Of a DNA stretch of 64,000 nucleotides, positions 44,080 through 51,396 are shown piece by piece (position 1 is the stretch's first letter; each line of letters opens with the position of its first letter). The notes beneath the pieces are model-generated. The model ran no database searches. It saw only the letters and a program-made list of their open reading frames with translations, and was not told the origin of the DNA. The stretch lies in assembly GCA_035471785.1 (NCBI GenBank), contig DATIPQ010000110.1, positions 1 to 64,000 on the forward strand, in the 5' to 3' direction. Both the position numbers and the translations under genes were made by a program. Source of the DNA: Acidobacteriota bacterium (GTDB taxonomy: Bacteria > Acidobacteriota > UBA6911 > RPQK01 > DATIPO01).

Positions 44080-44153
44080 GCAAGTGTTTGTATCATAGTA
44101 GCGAATTCCCCGGCAAAAGCGGGCAGGGCGCTTAACAAACAGCGGACGGCATC

Positions 44154-44414
44154 ATGAAACGACCGGTCTTGCGAACCGAATTGAGGATTTTCGCGGTCTG
44201 CGTCATCCTGGTCTTCATCATCGACTACGCCGTGGGGCTCAACCGCGTCTCGCCCTGGTCCCTGGACCCTCAAAGCCCGCTGCAATCGCGTCTGCTGCCC
44301 GCTTTGCTGCTCTATGCCCTGAGCTGGGGCGTCCGCCTGGCGGCCGGCCTCCTGGGCAAGGATGCCGGGCCTTCAGACAGCCTGACGCGGAACGGGGAAG
44401 GAGAAGATGGATGA
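44154..44414 (+). CDS. Small two-segment membrane protein of unknown function
   Basis: I do not recognise this 86-residue protein. It has two hydrophobic segments, about residues 11-28 (IFAVCVILVFIIDYAVGL) and 47-67 (LLPALLLYALSWGVRLAAGLL), and a charged tail. Its stop overlaps the dtd start by four bases (ATGA), so the two are translated together. It is divergent from the PHP gene. The coupling supports it being a real gene. Confidence 0.65.
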   Translation: MKRPVLRTELRIFAVCVILVFIIDYAVGLNRVSPWSLDPQSPLQSRLLPALLLYALSWGVRLAAGLLGKDAGPSDSLTRNGEGEDG

Positions 44415-44860
44415 GAGCCGTACTGCAGCGAGTCCGCCGCGCCCAAGTGTCCGTCGACGGCGAAGTGACGGGAAAGATCGGACCCGGCCTGCTGGCCCTG
44501 GTGGCCGTTCATCGCGACGATCAACAAAGCGACGTCTCCTGGATGCGGCGCAAGCTCATCAATCTGCGTTTCTTCGACGACGCCGAGGGCAAGCTCAACC
44601 TCTCTCTCAGCCAGGTGGGCGGAAAGATCCTGGCGGTCTCCCAATTCACCCTCTACGGCGACTGCCGCAAGGGTAACCGGCCCTCCTACACGCGCTCGGC
44701 CGGCCCCGACAAGGCCCAGGCCCTCTATGATCAGTTGGTGGAGGACCTGAGAGCGGGGGGAGTCCCCGTTGAGACGGGCGTCTTTCAGGCCTCCATGCAG
44801 GTGGAACTGGTCAACGACGGCCCCGTCACCCTCATGCTCGATTCCCGCCAGCGCCTCTAA
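44411..44860 (+). CDS. dtd: D-aminoacyl-tRNA deacylase
   Basis: Dtd removes D-amino acids (and glycine from tRNA-Ala) from mischarged tRNA. The 149-residue length is typical. The two signature motifs are present: SQFTLYGD (Ser77-Gln78 of the SQxxL motif) and NDGPVTLML near the C-terminus, the cross-subunit Gly-cisPro motif (GP). The N-terminal MRAVLQRVRRAQVSVDG is also characteristic. Confidence 0.97.
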   Translation: MRAVLQRVRRAQVSVDGEVTGKIGPGLLALVAVHRDDQQSDVSWMRRKLINLRFFDDAEGKLNLSLSQVGGKILAVSQFTLYGDCRKGNRPSYTRSAGPDKAQALYDQLVEDLRAGGVPVETGVFQASMQVELVNDGPVTLMLDSRQRL

Positions 44861-45093
44861 CACATACCCGGAATTTTGCAAATCCAGGAAAATGCATACT
44901 GAGAGCACCGGATTTTCCACCCCCACTCCACTTTTCAGCTTGACAATTCACCCAACATACACTACAGTTGGCGAGCGAATGGCCTAGTCTCGAAGAAGGT
45001 AAAAACGGGTGGGGATTGCGCCATCAGAGCCGGCGGGAGAAGCGCAAATCCACACCTTGAGAGAAACTTGGACGGGGAAGGAGCAAGGATACA
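44861..45093. other. lexA promoter region
   Basis: About 230 bp with the lexA promoter at 44940-44968 and a 7-bp inverted repeat GGAAAAT/ATTTTCC (about 44887-44917) upstream of it. I searched by eye for CTG-N10-CAG and GAAC-N4-GTTC type SOS boxes and found none. Confidence 0.45.
44940..44968 (+). promoter_or_regulatory. Sigma-70 promoter of lexA
   Basis: TTGACA (44940-44945), a 17-base spacer and TACAGT (44963-44968). The transcript would have a leader of about 120 bases before the lexA ATG at 45094. Confidence 0.55.
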
Positions 45094-45693
45094 ATGTCAC
45101 TAACTAAGCGGCAGAAATCGATCCTCGATTTCGTGCGGGAGTTCATCAACAGCAACGGCTATTCTCCCACCTTGGAGGAGATTGCTGAGAAGTTCGACCT
45201 GGCTTCCCTCAACGGCGTCTACAAGCATCTCAAGAACCTGGAAGAGCGCGGCTTCATCCGCCGTCTGCCCAACCAGTCCCGTTCCATCGAGCTGATCGAC
45301 AAGGCCATCATCGAAGAGACGGCCGTGCCCATGCAGGGCTACGTGGCCGCCGGCCAGCCCATCGAAGCCATTCCCAACCCTGAAACCGTTCACGTGCCCG
45401 AGCACCTGCTTACCCGCGGACGCAATTACGTGCTCACGGTCAGAGGCGACTCCATGATCGACGAGCACATCGAGGAAGGCGACATGGTGGTGGTGGAAGA
45501 GCGCTCCCACGCCAACAACGGCGAAATGGTCGTCGCCCTCATCGACGGCAGCGACGCCACCCTCAAGAAGTACTACCGGGAAGGGGCCAGGATCCGCCTG
45601 CAGCCCGCCAACGAAAAACTCCAGCCCATCTACGTGGACGAAGACAAGATCCGCATCCAGGGCGTCGTCGTCGGCCTGATGCGCCGCTTTTAG
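45094..45693 (+). CDS. lexA: LexA repressor
   Basis: LexA represses DNA-repair genes and cleaves itself when RecA is activated by DNA damage. The 199-residue protein has an N-terminal winged helix (TKRQKSILDFVREFINSNGYSPTLEEIAEKFDLAS) and an S24 autoprotease domain. The cleavage site is Ala86-Gly87, the nucleophile is Ser120 in RGDSM, and the general base is Lys158 in DATLKK. GGAAGGAG lies 9 bases before the ATG. The recognition helix residues (SLNGVYKHLKNLEERG) suggest a typical fold, but the operator sequence in this phylum is not evident here. Confidence 0.97.
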   Translation: MSLTKRQKSILDFVREFINSNGYSPTLEEIAEKFDLASLNGVYKHLKNLEERGFIRRLPNQSRSIELIDKAIIEETAVPMQGYVAAGQPIEAIPNPETVHVPEHLLTRGRNYVLTVRGDSMIDEHIEEGDMVVVEERSHANNGEMVVALIDGSDATLKKYYREGARIRLQPANEKLQPIYVDEDKIRIQGVVVGLMRRF

Positions 45694-45721
45694 ACCTCCT
45701 CAGATCGGCTGATGACCCCAC

Positions 45722-45747
45722 GGGCGGCCAGGCAGGCCGCCCTTTTT
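45722..45747 (+). terminator. Rho-independent terminator of lexA
   Basis: A perfect GGGCGGCC/GGCCGCCC stem with a five-base loop and five T, 28 bp after the lexA stop. It also lies between convergent genes. Confidence 0.92.
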
Positions 45748-45759
45748 GATGTCTGGGAC

Positions 45760-46506
45760 TCAACCTGTGCTTGACGCCGACTCCAGGATGGCGGGGAGGT
45801 CGGTGACCCTCTCCAGCGTCCAGCGGGGCGCCGGAGAAGGCGTCAAGGAACGACCGTCGCGCAGCCAGGCCACCTGGAAGCCGGCCCGTCCCGCGCCCCC
45901 TGCGTCGGCCTCGGGATCGTCGCCGACGAAAACGCAGCGCGACGGCTCGAATCCCGATTGGCGGCAGATGGCCTGGAAGAACTGGGGAGCCGGCTTGCGC
46001 CATCCCACTTCGTCGGAAATGAAGATGTGATCGAGGTGGGCTTCCAGGCCAAAGGCCTTAAGCGCCCGCCGGGCGGTGGGCGCGTGGTCGAAGTTCGAGG
46101 CCAGCACCTTGGGAACGCCCTGCAACTGCTGCAACATCTCGAGGTGCTCGGGAGGACGATGCATCATGGAATACATGCCCTCCATGTGAACCTCCACCAT
46201 GCGTTCGCTGACGGCCTTATCCGCCAACCCCAAGCGTTGCCGCAAGAGCTCGAAACGGGCCAGCGAGGGATATTCCCGTCCTCCCCCCTTAAGCCGGTAC
46301 ATCTCCCGCGTGGCCTCGTCGAAGGCCTCCAGAAAGGCGCTCAGCGTATGCGTCAGCCCCCACTCGCGGGTCAATTCGCGGTGCACCTTCAACATGGTCG
46401 TGCGCCTGGCGAGGCCCCGGTGGTCGACCAGCGGCAAGCGCTCGTAATCAAAATGAAGCAGGGTGTTGAAGAGGTCGAAGAAAACGGCCTGGGGTCGGAA
46501 ACACAT
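45760..46506 (-). CDS. HAD-superfamily hydrolase
   Basis: The 248-residue protein has the HAD motifs: I, VFFDLFNTLLHF (nucleophile Asp; the usual second Asp of DxD is Phe-Asn here, as in haloacid-dehalogenase-type members); II, LASNFDHA; III, GWRKPAPQFF; IV, CVFVGDDPEADAGGA. The four-helix cap lies between motifs I and II. It is probably a phosphatase or dehalogenase-like enzyme of unknown substrate. I prefer the ATG at 46506, with GAGAGG five bases upstream, to the GTG two codons earlier. Confidence 0.9.
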   Translation of the reverse strand: MCFRPQAVFFDLFNTLLHFDYERLPLVDHRGLARRTTMLKVHRELTREWGLTHTLSAFLEAFDEATREMYRLKGGGREYPSLARFELLRQRLGLADKAVSERMVEVHMEGMYSMMHRPPEHLEMLQQLQGVPKVLASNFDHAPTARRALKAFGLEAHLDHIFISDEVGWRKPAPQFFQAICRQSGFEPSRCVFVGDDPEADAGGAGRAGFQVAWLRDGRSLTPSPAPRWTLERVTDLPAILESASSTG

Positions 46507-46579
46507 AAGCACCTCTCAAATCTCGGTCTTCTCAATCATAACCCCCCGCCCGCGGACTCGGCCCGGGCCTCCGGTGCTG

Positions 46580-46585
46580 TACAAT
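46580..46585 (+). promoter_or_regulatory. -10 box of the Rieske gene (leaderless)
   Basis: TACAAT lies eight bases before the ATG at 46594. No ribosome binding site is present between them, so transcription probably starts at the start codon. Confidence 0.4.
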
Positions 46586-46593
46586 CGGGCCCC

Positions 46594-46899
46594 ATGGCTG
46601 AGTTCAGGGACGTGGCGTCGCTTGAGGAGCTGGCCGAGGGCGGCCAAATGGCGGTCTTGGCCCAGGGGCGCGAGATCGGGCTTTTTCATATCGACGGCAA
46701 CATCTACGCCATCGACAACGTTTGCCTGCACCGGGGAGGGCCCCTGGCCGAAGGCGCCCTGGAAGGCTGCGTGGTCTCTTGCCCTTTTCACGCCTGGACC
46801 TTCGACGTCCGCACCGGCATCTGCACCTTCAACGAATCGATCCGCCAGGAGACTTTCCAGACCCGGGTGGAAGAAGGACGCATCCTGGTCAAGGTCTAA
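46594..46899 (+). CDS. Rieske-type [2Fe-2S] ferredoxin
   Basis: The 101-residue protein is a lone Rieske domain. The cluster ligands are in VCLHRGGPL (Cys-x-His) and SCPFHAWTFD (Cys-x-x-His). It resembles NirD/biphenyl-dioxygenase-type soluble Rieske ferredoxins that pass electrons to oxygenases or reductases. No such partner is next to it. The frame is open far upstream, but only the ATG at 46594 begins the fold. Confidence 0.93.
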   Translation: MAEFRDVASLEELAEGGQMAVLAQGREIGLFHIDGNIYAIDNVCLHRGGPLAEGALEGCVVSCPFHAWTFDVRTGICTFNESIRQETFQTRVEEGRILVKV

Positions 46900-46970
46900 C
46901 CGGAAGCTGACCTCTGCGTGATGCAGCCCCCCCCCAGTCCTTTTCAGCCAGCCGCCTCGCGGCCTTCCCT

Positions 46971-46999
46971 CCATCGCCGCAGGGATGCGCCTCCCACCA
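46971..46999 (-). repeat. REP-like hairpin element, copy 1
   Basis: Differs at one of 29 positions from the element at 59503-59531. It has a CGCA-GGGA-TGCG hairpin at 46978-46989 next to the CTCCCACCA tail (TGGTGGGAG on the other strand). It lies in the 135-bp gap between the convergent Rieske and lipA genes, a typical location for repetitive extragenic palindromes. Confidence 0.65.
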
Positions 47000-47034
47000 T
47001 TCAAGGGTCGGCTCGGTTGCCGCGTTGCAGGTCA

Positions 47035-47943
47035 CTAGCTGACGGGAGGGGACTTGCGGGTCATCTCGTCGAACTGGCGGTCAGCCAAATAACTGGAGCG
47101 CACCAGCGGGCCGGCTTCCACATGGGCGAATCCCATCTTCTCGCCCATTTCCTTGAAGTCTCGAAACTCTTCAGGCGTGTAGTGCCGTTTCACCGGCAGG
47201 TGCCATCCGCTGGGGCGCAGATACTGTCCCAGCGTGAGGATGCTGACCCCCCGCTGCAGCAGGTCGTCCATGACCTGCTTGACTTCGGCCTCTTCTTCTC
47301 CCAAACCGAGCATCATGCCCGTCTTGGTGGTGAGATGAGGCTTGATTTCCTTGGCCATCTCCAGCACCCGCAGGGACACCTCGTAGATGCCTCCGCCGCG
47401 GGCTTGGCGATAGAGCCGGGGGACGGTTTCGATGTTGTGATTGACGATTTCGGGCTCGACATCGAGGACGCGGCGCAGAGCCGCCTGGTCGCCCTGAAAG
47501 TCGGGAATGAGGACTTCCACCACGCACTCCGGCGAGGTGCGGCGGATCTTGCGCACGGTGGCGGCGAAAATGGCGGCGCCTCCGTCTTCCAGGTCGTCGC
47601 GGTCCACCGAGGTGATGACCACGTGCTTGAGTCCCATGGCCTCCACCGCCTCGGCCACCCGGGAGGGCTCGGCTAAATCCAGCGGCTGGGGCTTTCCCTT
47701 GCCCACGGCGCAGTAGCGGCAGCCGCGGGTGCAGATGTCGCCCAGAATCATGAAGGTCGCCACGCCGTGGCCCCAGCACTCGCCCATGTTGGGGCAGCGG
47801 GCCTCTTCGCAGACCGTGTTGAGCTGCAGCCCTCCCAGCAGCTTCTTAAGCCGGTGGACCTTGTGCCCGAAGGGCGCCTTGACCTTGAGCCAGGGAGGGT
47901 GGCGTCGGCGTGAGGCCGAGGACTTGGCGGAATCGTCGCTCAT
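47035..47943 (-). CDS. lipA: Lipoyl synthase
   Basis: LipA is a radical-SAM enzyme that inserts two sulfurs into the octanoyl group on lipoyl domains. The 302-residue protein has both cluster motifs: the auxiliary [4Fe-4S] site Cys45-x4-Cys50-x5-Cys56 (CEEARCPNMGEC) and the radical-SAM site Cys71-x3-Cys75-x2-Cys78 (CTRGCRYC). The C-terminal RSSY serine ligand is also present. I start at the ATG at 47943; a TTG nine codons earlier is possible. TATCCT ends ten bases before the ATG with no ribosome binding site. lipB is not in the window. Confidence 0.96.
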   Translation of the reverse strand: MSDDSAKSSASRRRHPPWLKVKAPFGHKVHRLKKLLGGLQLNTVCEEARCPNMGECWGHGVATFMILGDICTRGCRYCAVGKGKPQPLDLAEPSRVAEAVEAMGLKHVVITSVDRDDLEDGGAAIFAATVRKIRRTSPECVVEVLIPDFQGDQAALRRVLDVEPEIVNHNIETVPRLYRQARGGGIYEVSLRVLEMAKEIKPHLTTKTGMMLGLGEEEAEVKQVMDDLLQRGVSILTLGQYLRPSGWHLPVKRHYTPEEFRDFKEMGEKMGFAHVEAGPLVRSSYLADRQFDEMTRKSPPVS

Positions 47944-48024
47944 AACATCTTTGAGGATAGCAGATTCCAAGGCCCGCAGCGGGTTGTCGGCCTGCCACGG
48001 CGGCAGACAGCGGATACCGTCATT

Positions 48025-48033
48025 TGCTATACT
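48025..48033 (+). promoter_or_regulatory. Extended -10 promoter of the nuo operon
   Basis: TGCTATACT is a TGn-extended -10 element 80 bases before the nuoA GTG. The transcript would carry a leader of about 75 bases containing a GC-rich segment and a GGGGAGG site. No -35 box stands out. Confidence 0.45.
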
Positions 48034-48113
48034 CCGAGGCGAAAAGGCGCCGGCCGCGGAGACTGGTCCTCGCCCCGCCGCGGCGCCTGACTCAGGGGAG
48101 GTAAATAGCTCAC

Positions 48114-48476
48114 GTGGAGACCTATCTCGGACTCTTGTTCCTGTTCCTCATGGTCGCCGGAAACGCGGTCGCTTTCTTGGCCCTGGCCTGGTATCTGGGG
48201 CCCCGCGTCAATCCCGCCCGCGGCGCCTCTTACGAGATGCCCTATGAGGCCGGCCTCCCGCCCAAGGAAGTGGTGCGGGGACGGCTCTCCATCAAGTTTT
48301 TCGTGGTGGCGCTTCTCTTCATCCTCTTCGACGTGGAACTGATGTTCCTCTTCCCCTGGGCTGTCATTTATCGCGAACTCGGACTGTTCGGCTTCGTCGA
48401 GATGTTCATCTTTCTGCTCGTCGTCGTGGCCGGACTCTACTACTCCGTTAAAAAGGGAGCCCTGGAATGGGACTAG
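48114..48476 (+). CDS. nuoA: NADH-quinone oxidoreductase subunit A
   Basis: The 120-residue membrane subunit of complex I has three hydrophobic helices. Conserved features are SYEMPYEAGLPP (normally YECG; here the cysteine is replaced by methionine-proline sequence) and RGRLSIKFFVVALLFILFDVELMFLFPWAV. It starts with GTG at 48114; GGGGAGG lies 12 bases upstream. Its end overlaps nuoB by 10 bases. First gene of nuoABCDEFGHI. Confidence 0.95.
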   Translation: METYLGLLFLFLMVAGNAVAFLALAWYLGPRVNPARGASYEMPYEAGLPPKEVVRGRLSIKFFVVALLFILFDVELMFLFPWAVIYRELGLFGFVEMFIFLLVVVAGLYYSVKKGALEWD

Positions 48477-48949
48477 ATTTCAAAGGATCGCCGGAAACCG
48501 GATTCTTCACCAGCAAGCTCGATGCCGTCATCGGCTGGTCGCGCAAATACTCCATTTTTCAATATCCCTTCGTGACCGCCTGCTGCGGCATGGAATACAT
48601 GGCCACCTCCTGCGCCCACTACGACGTCGACCGCTTCGGCGCCGGCTTGCCGCGTTTCTCGCCCCGTCAGGCCGACGTCCTTTTCGTGGTGGGAACCATC
48701 AATCAGAAAATGGCTCCGGTGCTGGTTCACATCTACGAGCAGATGTGCGCCCCCAAGTGGGTGATAGCCTTCGGAGTCTGCACCTGCACGGGAGGCTTCT
48801 ATGACAACTACGCCGTGGTTCGCGGCATCGATCACGTCATCCCCGTGGACATCTACATCCCCGGCTGCCCTCCGCGGCCCGAAACCGTGATCAACGGCTT
48901 GATGCTCCTGCAGGAGAAGATCCAGAACCAGCCCAACGAAATCGCCTGA
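48467..48949 (+). CDS. nuoB: NADH-quinone oxidoreductase subunit B
   Basis: The 160-residue NuoB carries cluster N2, the last iron-sulfur cluster before quinone. The ligands are in TACCGMEYMATSCAHYD (adjacent cysteine pair plus third position), GVCTCTGGFYDNY, and YIPGCPPRPE. It starts inside nuoA with a ten-base overlap, so it is translationally coupled. Confidence 0.97.
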   Translation: MGLDFKGSPETGFFTSKLDAVIGWSRKYSIFQYPFVTACCGMEYMATSCAHYDVDRFGAGLPRFSPRQADVLFVVGTINQKMAPVLVHIYEQMCAPKWVIAFGVCTCTGGFYDNYAVVRGIDHVIPVDIYIPGCPPRPETVINGLMLLQEKIQNQPNEIA

Positions 48950-48993
48950 CGTCCTCTGTCGGCCGGGCTAGCGAGAACCAATGAAAGATCATC

Positions 48994-49479
48994 ATGGCTG
49001 AAGACAGCATCACCCTGAAAAAGCTTCGGGAGCAGTTCGGCGATTCCATCATCGAAAGCCATTCCCGTCTGGGTCAGGACACCGCGATCCTGCCCAAAAA
49101 GGTCCTCTTGGAAGCCGCCCGTATGCTCAAGGAGGATCCGACGCTCGACTACAACTTCCTGATGGACGTCACCGCGGTCGACCATTTCAAGCGACGTCCC
49201 CGCTTCGAAGTCGTCTACCACTTCTATTCGCTCAACCACAATCACCGCCTGCGCCTCAAGGTCCCGGTGGGAGGCGAGAGTCCCGAGGTGCCCACCCTGA
49301 CCGGGCTGTGGCCTTCGGCCAACTGGTACGAGAGAGAGGTCTGGGACATGTTCGGCATCAGCTTCCAGGGGCACCCCGACCTGCGGCGCATCCTCATGTA
49401 CGAGAGCTTCGAGGGCCATCCGCTGCGCAAGGACTATCCCTTCGACAAGCGCCAGCCGCTGGTGGGCGAAACGGAATAA
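48994..49479 (+). CDS. nuoC: NADH-quinone oxidoreductase subunit C
   Basis: The 161-residue NuoC (30-kDa subunit) has the signature WYEREVWDMFGISFQGHPDLRRILM followed by FEGHPLRKDYPF. It is separate from NuoD, unlike the fused NuoCD of Escherichia coli. The ribosome binding site is weak (GAAAG). Confidence 0.96.
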   Translation: MAEDSITLKKLREQFGDSIIESHSRLGQDTAILPKKVLLEAARMLKEDPTLDYNFLMDVTAVDHFKRRPRFEVVYHFYSLNHNHRLRLKVPVGGESPEVPTLTGLWPSANWYEREVWDMFGISFQGHPDLRRILMYESFEGHPLRKDYPFDKRQPLVGETE

Positions 49480-49507
49480 CCTCTTCTGAAAAGACAGGAA
49501 TCGACTA

Positions 49508-50893
49508 ATGGCGACGGAAATCGTTTCAGACACCCATGAGGCCATGGAAAAGCTTCGCATCCAAAAGGACAGCGAAGACACCCGCACCATGATGCTCAAC
49601 ATGGGCCCGGCTCATCCGGCCATGCACGGCGTCATCCAGATCAAGGCCGAGCTGGACGGGGAGATGGTGAGGGGATGCGACATCGAGATCGGCTACCTGC
49701 ACCGCGGATTCGAGAAGGAGTGCGAAGTCGGCACCTACACCCAGTGCTTCCCCTATACCGACCGCCTCAACTACGTCTCCCCCCTCATCAACAACTTTTC
49801 CTTCGCCCTCTGCGTGGAGAAGATGATGGGATTGGAAGTGCCTGAGCGCTGCCAGGTCATCCGGGTGCTGATGAACGAGATTTCGCGCATCAGCGACCAC
49901 TTGACCTGCGTGGGAGCCTCGGCCATGGAACTCGGCGCCTTCACTGTCTTCCTCTACATGATTAAAGCCCGCGAATGGCTGTGGGAGCTGGTGGAATCGG
50001 TGACGGGAGCCCGGCTGACTATCTCCTACGCCCGCATCGGAGGCGTCAAGGCCGACCTCCCAAAGGACTTCGAGGGACGCTGCCGCAAGGTCATCAAGGA
50101 CACCGCCGAAGTCATCGAGGAATGCGACTCCCTGCTCAAGCGAAACCGCATCTTCTATGACCGCGTCAAGGACGTGGGCGTGATCAGCGCCCAGCGGGCC
50201 ATGGAGTACGGCATCACAGGCCCCTTCCTGAGGGCCTCGGGGACGGGATACGACGTGCGCAAGGCCCAGCCCTATTCGGGCTACGAAAACTACGACTTCG
50301 ACGTGCCGGTGGGCGAAAACGGCGACTCCTACGACCGCTACCTGGTGCGCATGGAGGAGATGCGCCAGTCGATCCGCATCGTGGAGCAGGCTCTGGACCG
50401 CCTGCCCGAGGGGCCCACCAACGTCGATCCCCAGGGAGAACTTATCTCGCCCGAACTGATGGCCGACCTGGGCAAGTTCGGACGCACCAAGGGACTGCTC
50501 ACCAACGAAGCCCTGTTGGAGCCCACCCTGGAGGGCTCGGGCCAGCGCCAGCGCCCGGGCATCGCGGCCGAGAGCGTCGACGCCTGGATTCCGGCCAAGG
50601 AGCAGACCTACTCCAACATCGAAGCCCTCATGCAGCACTTCAAGATCGTCATGGACGGTCACGGAGTGCGTCCGCCCAAGGGCGAGTGCTACGTCCCCAC
50701 CGAGGGAGCCAACGGCGAGCTGGGATTCTACATCGTCAGCGACGGCACCGACCATCCCTACCGGGTACGCTGCCATCCGCCCTGTTTTCCCATCATGGCC
50801 GCCCTCAGCGAGATCTTGGTGGGCGACCAGGTAGCTGATATCATTCCCACCTTCGGGTCGGTGAACATGATCGCAGGGGAGTTGGACCGTTGA
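49508..50893 (+). CDS. nuoD: NADH-quinone oxidoreductase subunit D
   Basis: The 461-residue NuoD (49-kDa subunit) forms the quinone cavity with NuoB. It has NMGPAHPAMHGVIQIKAELDGE, EIGYLHRGFEKECE, YTDRLNYVSPLINN and the C-terminal PSFPIMAALSEILVGDQVADIIPTFGSVN-like end (here PCFPIMAALSEI). Many members read GPQHPxxHG; the His used for quinone binding is kept (HPAMHG). It is longer than average because of an extra segment around residues 315-370. Confidence 0.97.
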   Translation: MATEIVSDTHEAMEKLRIQKDSEDTRTMMLNMGPAHPAMHGVIQIKAELDGEMVRGCDIEIGYLHRGFEKECEVGTYTQCFPYTDRLNYVSPLINNFSFALCVEKMMGLEVPERCQVIRVLMNEISRISDHLTCVGASAMELGAFTVFLYMIKAREWLWELVESVTGARLTISYARIGGVKADLPKDFEGRCRKVIKDTAEVIEECDSLLKRNRIFYDRVKDVGVISAQRAMEYGITGPFLRASGTGYDVRKAQPYSGYENYDFDVPVGENGDSYDRYLVRMEEMRQSIRIVEQALDRLPEGPTNVDPQGELISPELMADLGKFGRTKGLLTNEALLEPTLEGSGQRQRPGIAAESVDAWIPAKEQTYSNIEALMQHFKIVMDGHGVRPPKGECYVPTEGANGELGFYIVSDGTDHPYRVRCHPPCFPIMAALSEILVGDQVADIIPTFGSVNMIAGELDR

Positions 50894-51384
50894 GCCAAGA
50901 AAGCCAGACATTCGAATTCAGCCCGGAGAACCTGCAGCGCTGCCAGGACTACCTCAAGCGTTATCCCACCAAGCAGGCAGCCATGCTTCCCGTCCTGCAC
51001 GTGGCCCAGGAACAGAACGGTTTCGTCTCACAGGCGGTCGAGGAAGCGGTGGCTGAAGTGCTGGAAGTGCCTTCGGTGGAAGTCCACAAGGTGGTCACCT
51101 TCTACACCCTCTTCCACCGCCATCCGGTGGGCCGCCACCAGATCAGGCTGTGCACCAACGTGGCCTGCTGGTTGCGGGGTTCGGACTGCATCAGGCACCA
51201 CCTTGAAGAGAAGCTGGGAGTGGGCAGCGGCGGCACCACCTCGGACGGCAAGATCACCTGGGAAGCCATCAGCGACTGCCTGGGAGCCTGCGAGGACGCC
51301 CCCATGATGCAGCTCGACAAAGACTATTACGACAAGCTGACTCCCGAGAAGGTCGACCAGATCCTGGAAAAGCACACGGCTTAG
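50890..51384 (+). CDS. nuoE: NADH-quinone oxidoreductase subunit E
   Basis: The 164-residue NuoE (24-kDa, thioredoxin-like ferredoxin) binds the N1a [2Fe-2S] cluster through CTNVACWLRG and SDCLGACEDAP. It starts with TTG at 50890 inside the nuoD stop (TTGA overlap), supported by GGGGAG 8-9 bases upstream. Together with NuoF and NuoG it forms the NADH dehydrogenase module. Confidence 0.96.
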   Translation: MSQESQTFEFSPENLQRCQDYLKRYPTKQAAMLPVLHVAQEQNGFVSQAVEEAVAEVLEVPSVEVHKVVTFYTLFHRHPVGRHQIRLCTNVACWLRGSDCIRHHLEEKLGVGSGGTTSDGKITWEAISDCLGACEDAPMMQLDKDYYDKLTPEKVDQILEKHTA

Positions 51385-51396
51385 AAGGAAGCAGAC

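Noticed and set aside
44887-44917. Inverted repeat upstream of lexA as an SOS box
   Set aside because: It does not match the known CTG-N10-CAG or GAAC-N4-GTTC operators and lies upstream of the -35 box with a long spacer.
49526-50911. 461-codon minus-strand open frame across nuoD
   Set aside because: It is a shadow of the highly conserved nuoD gene.
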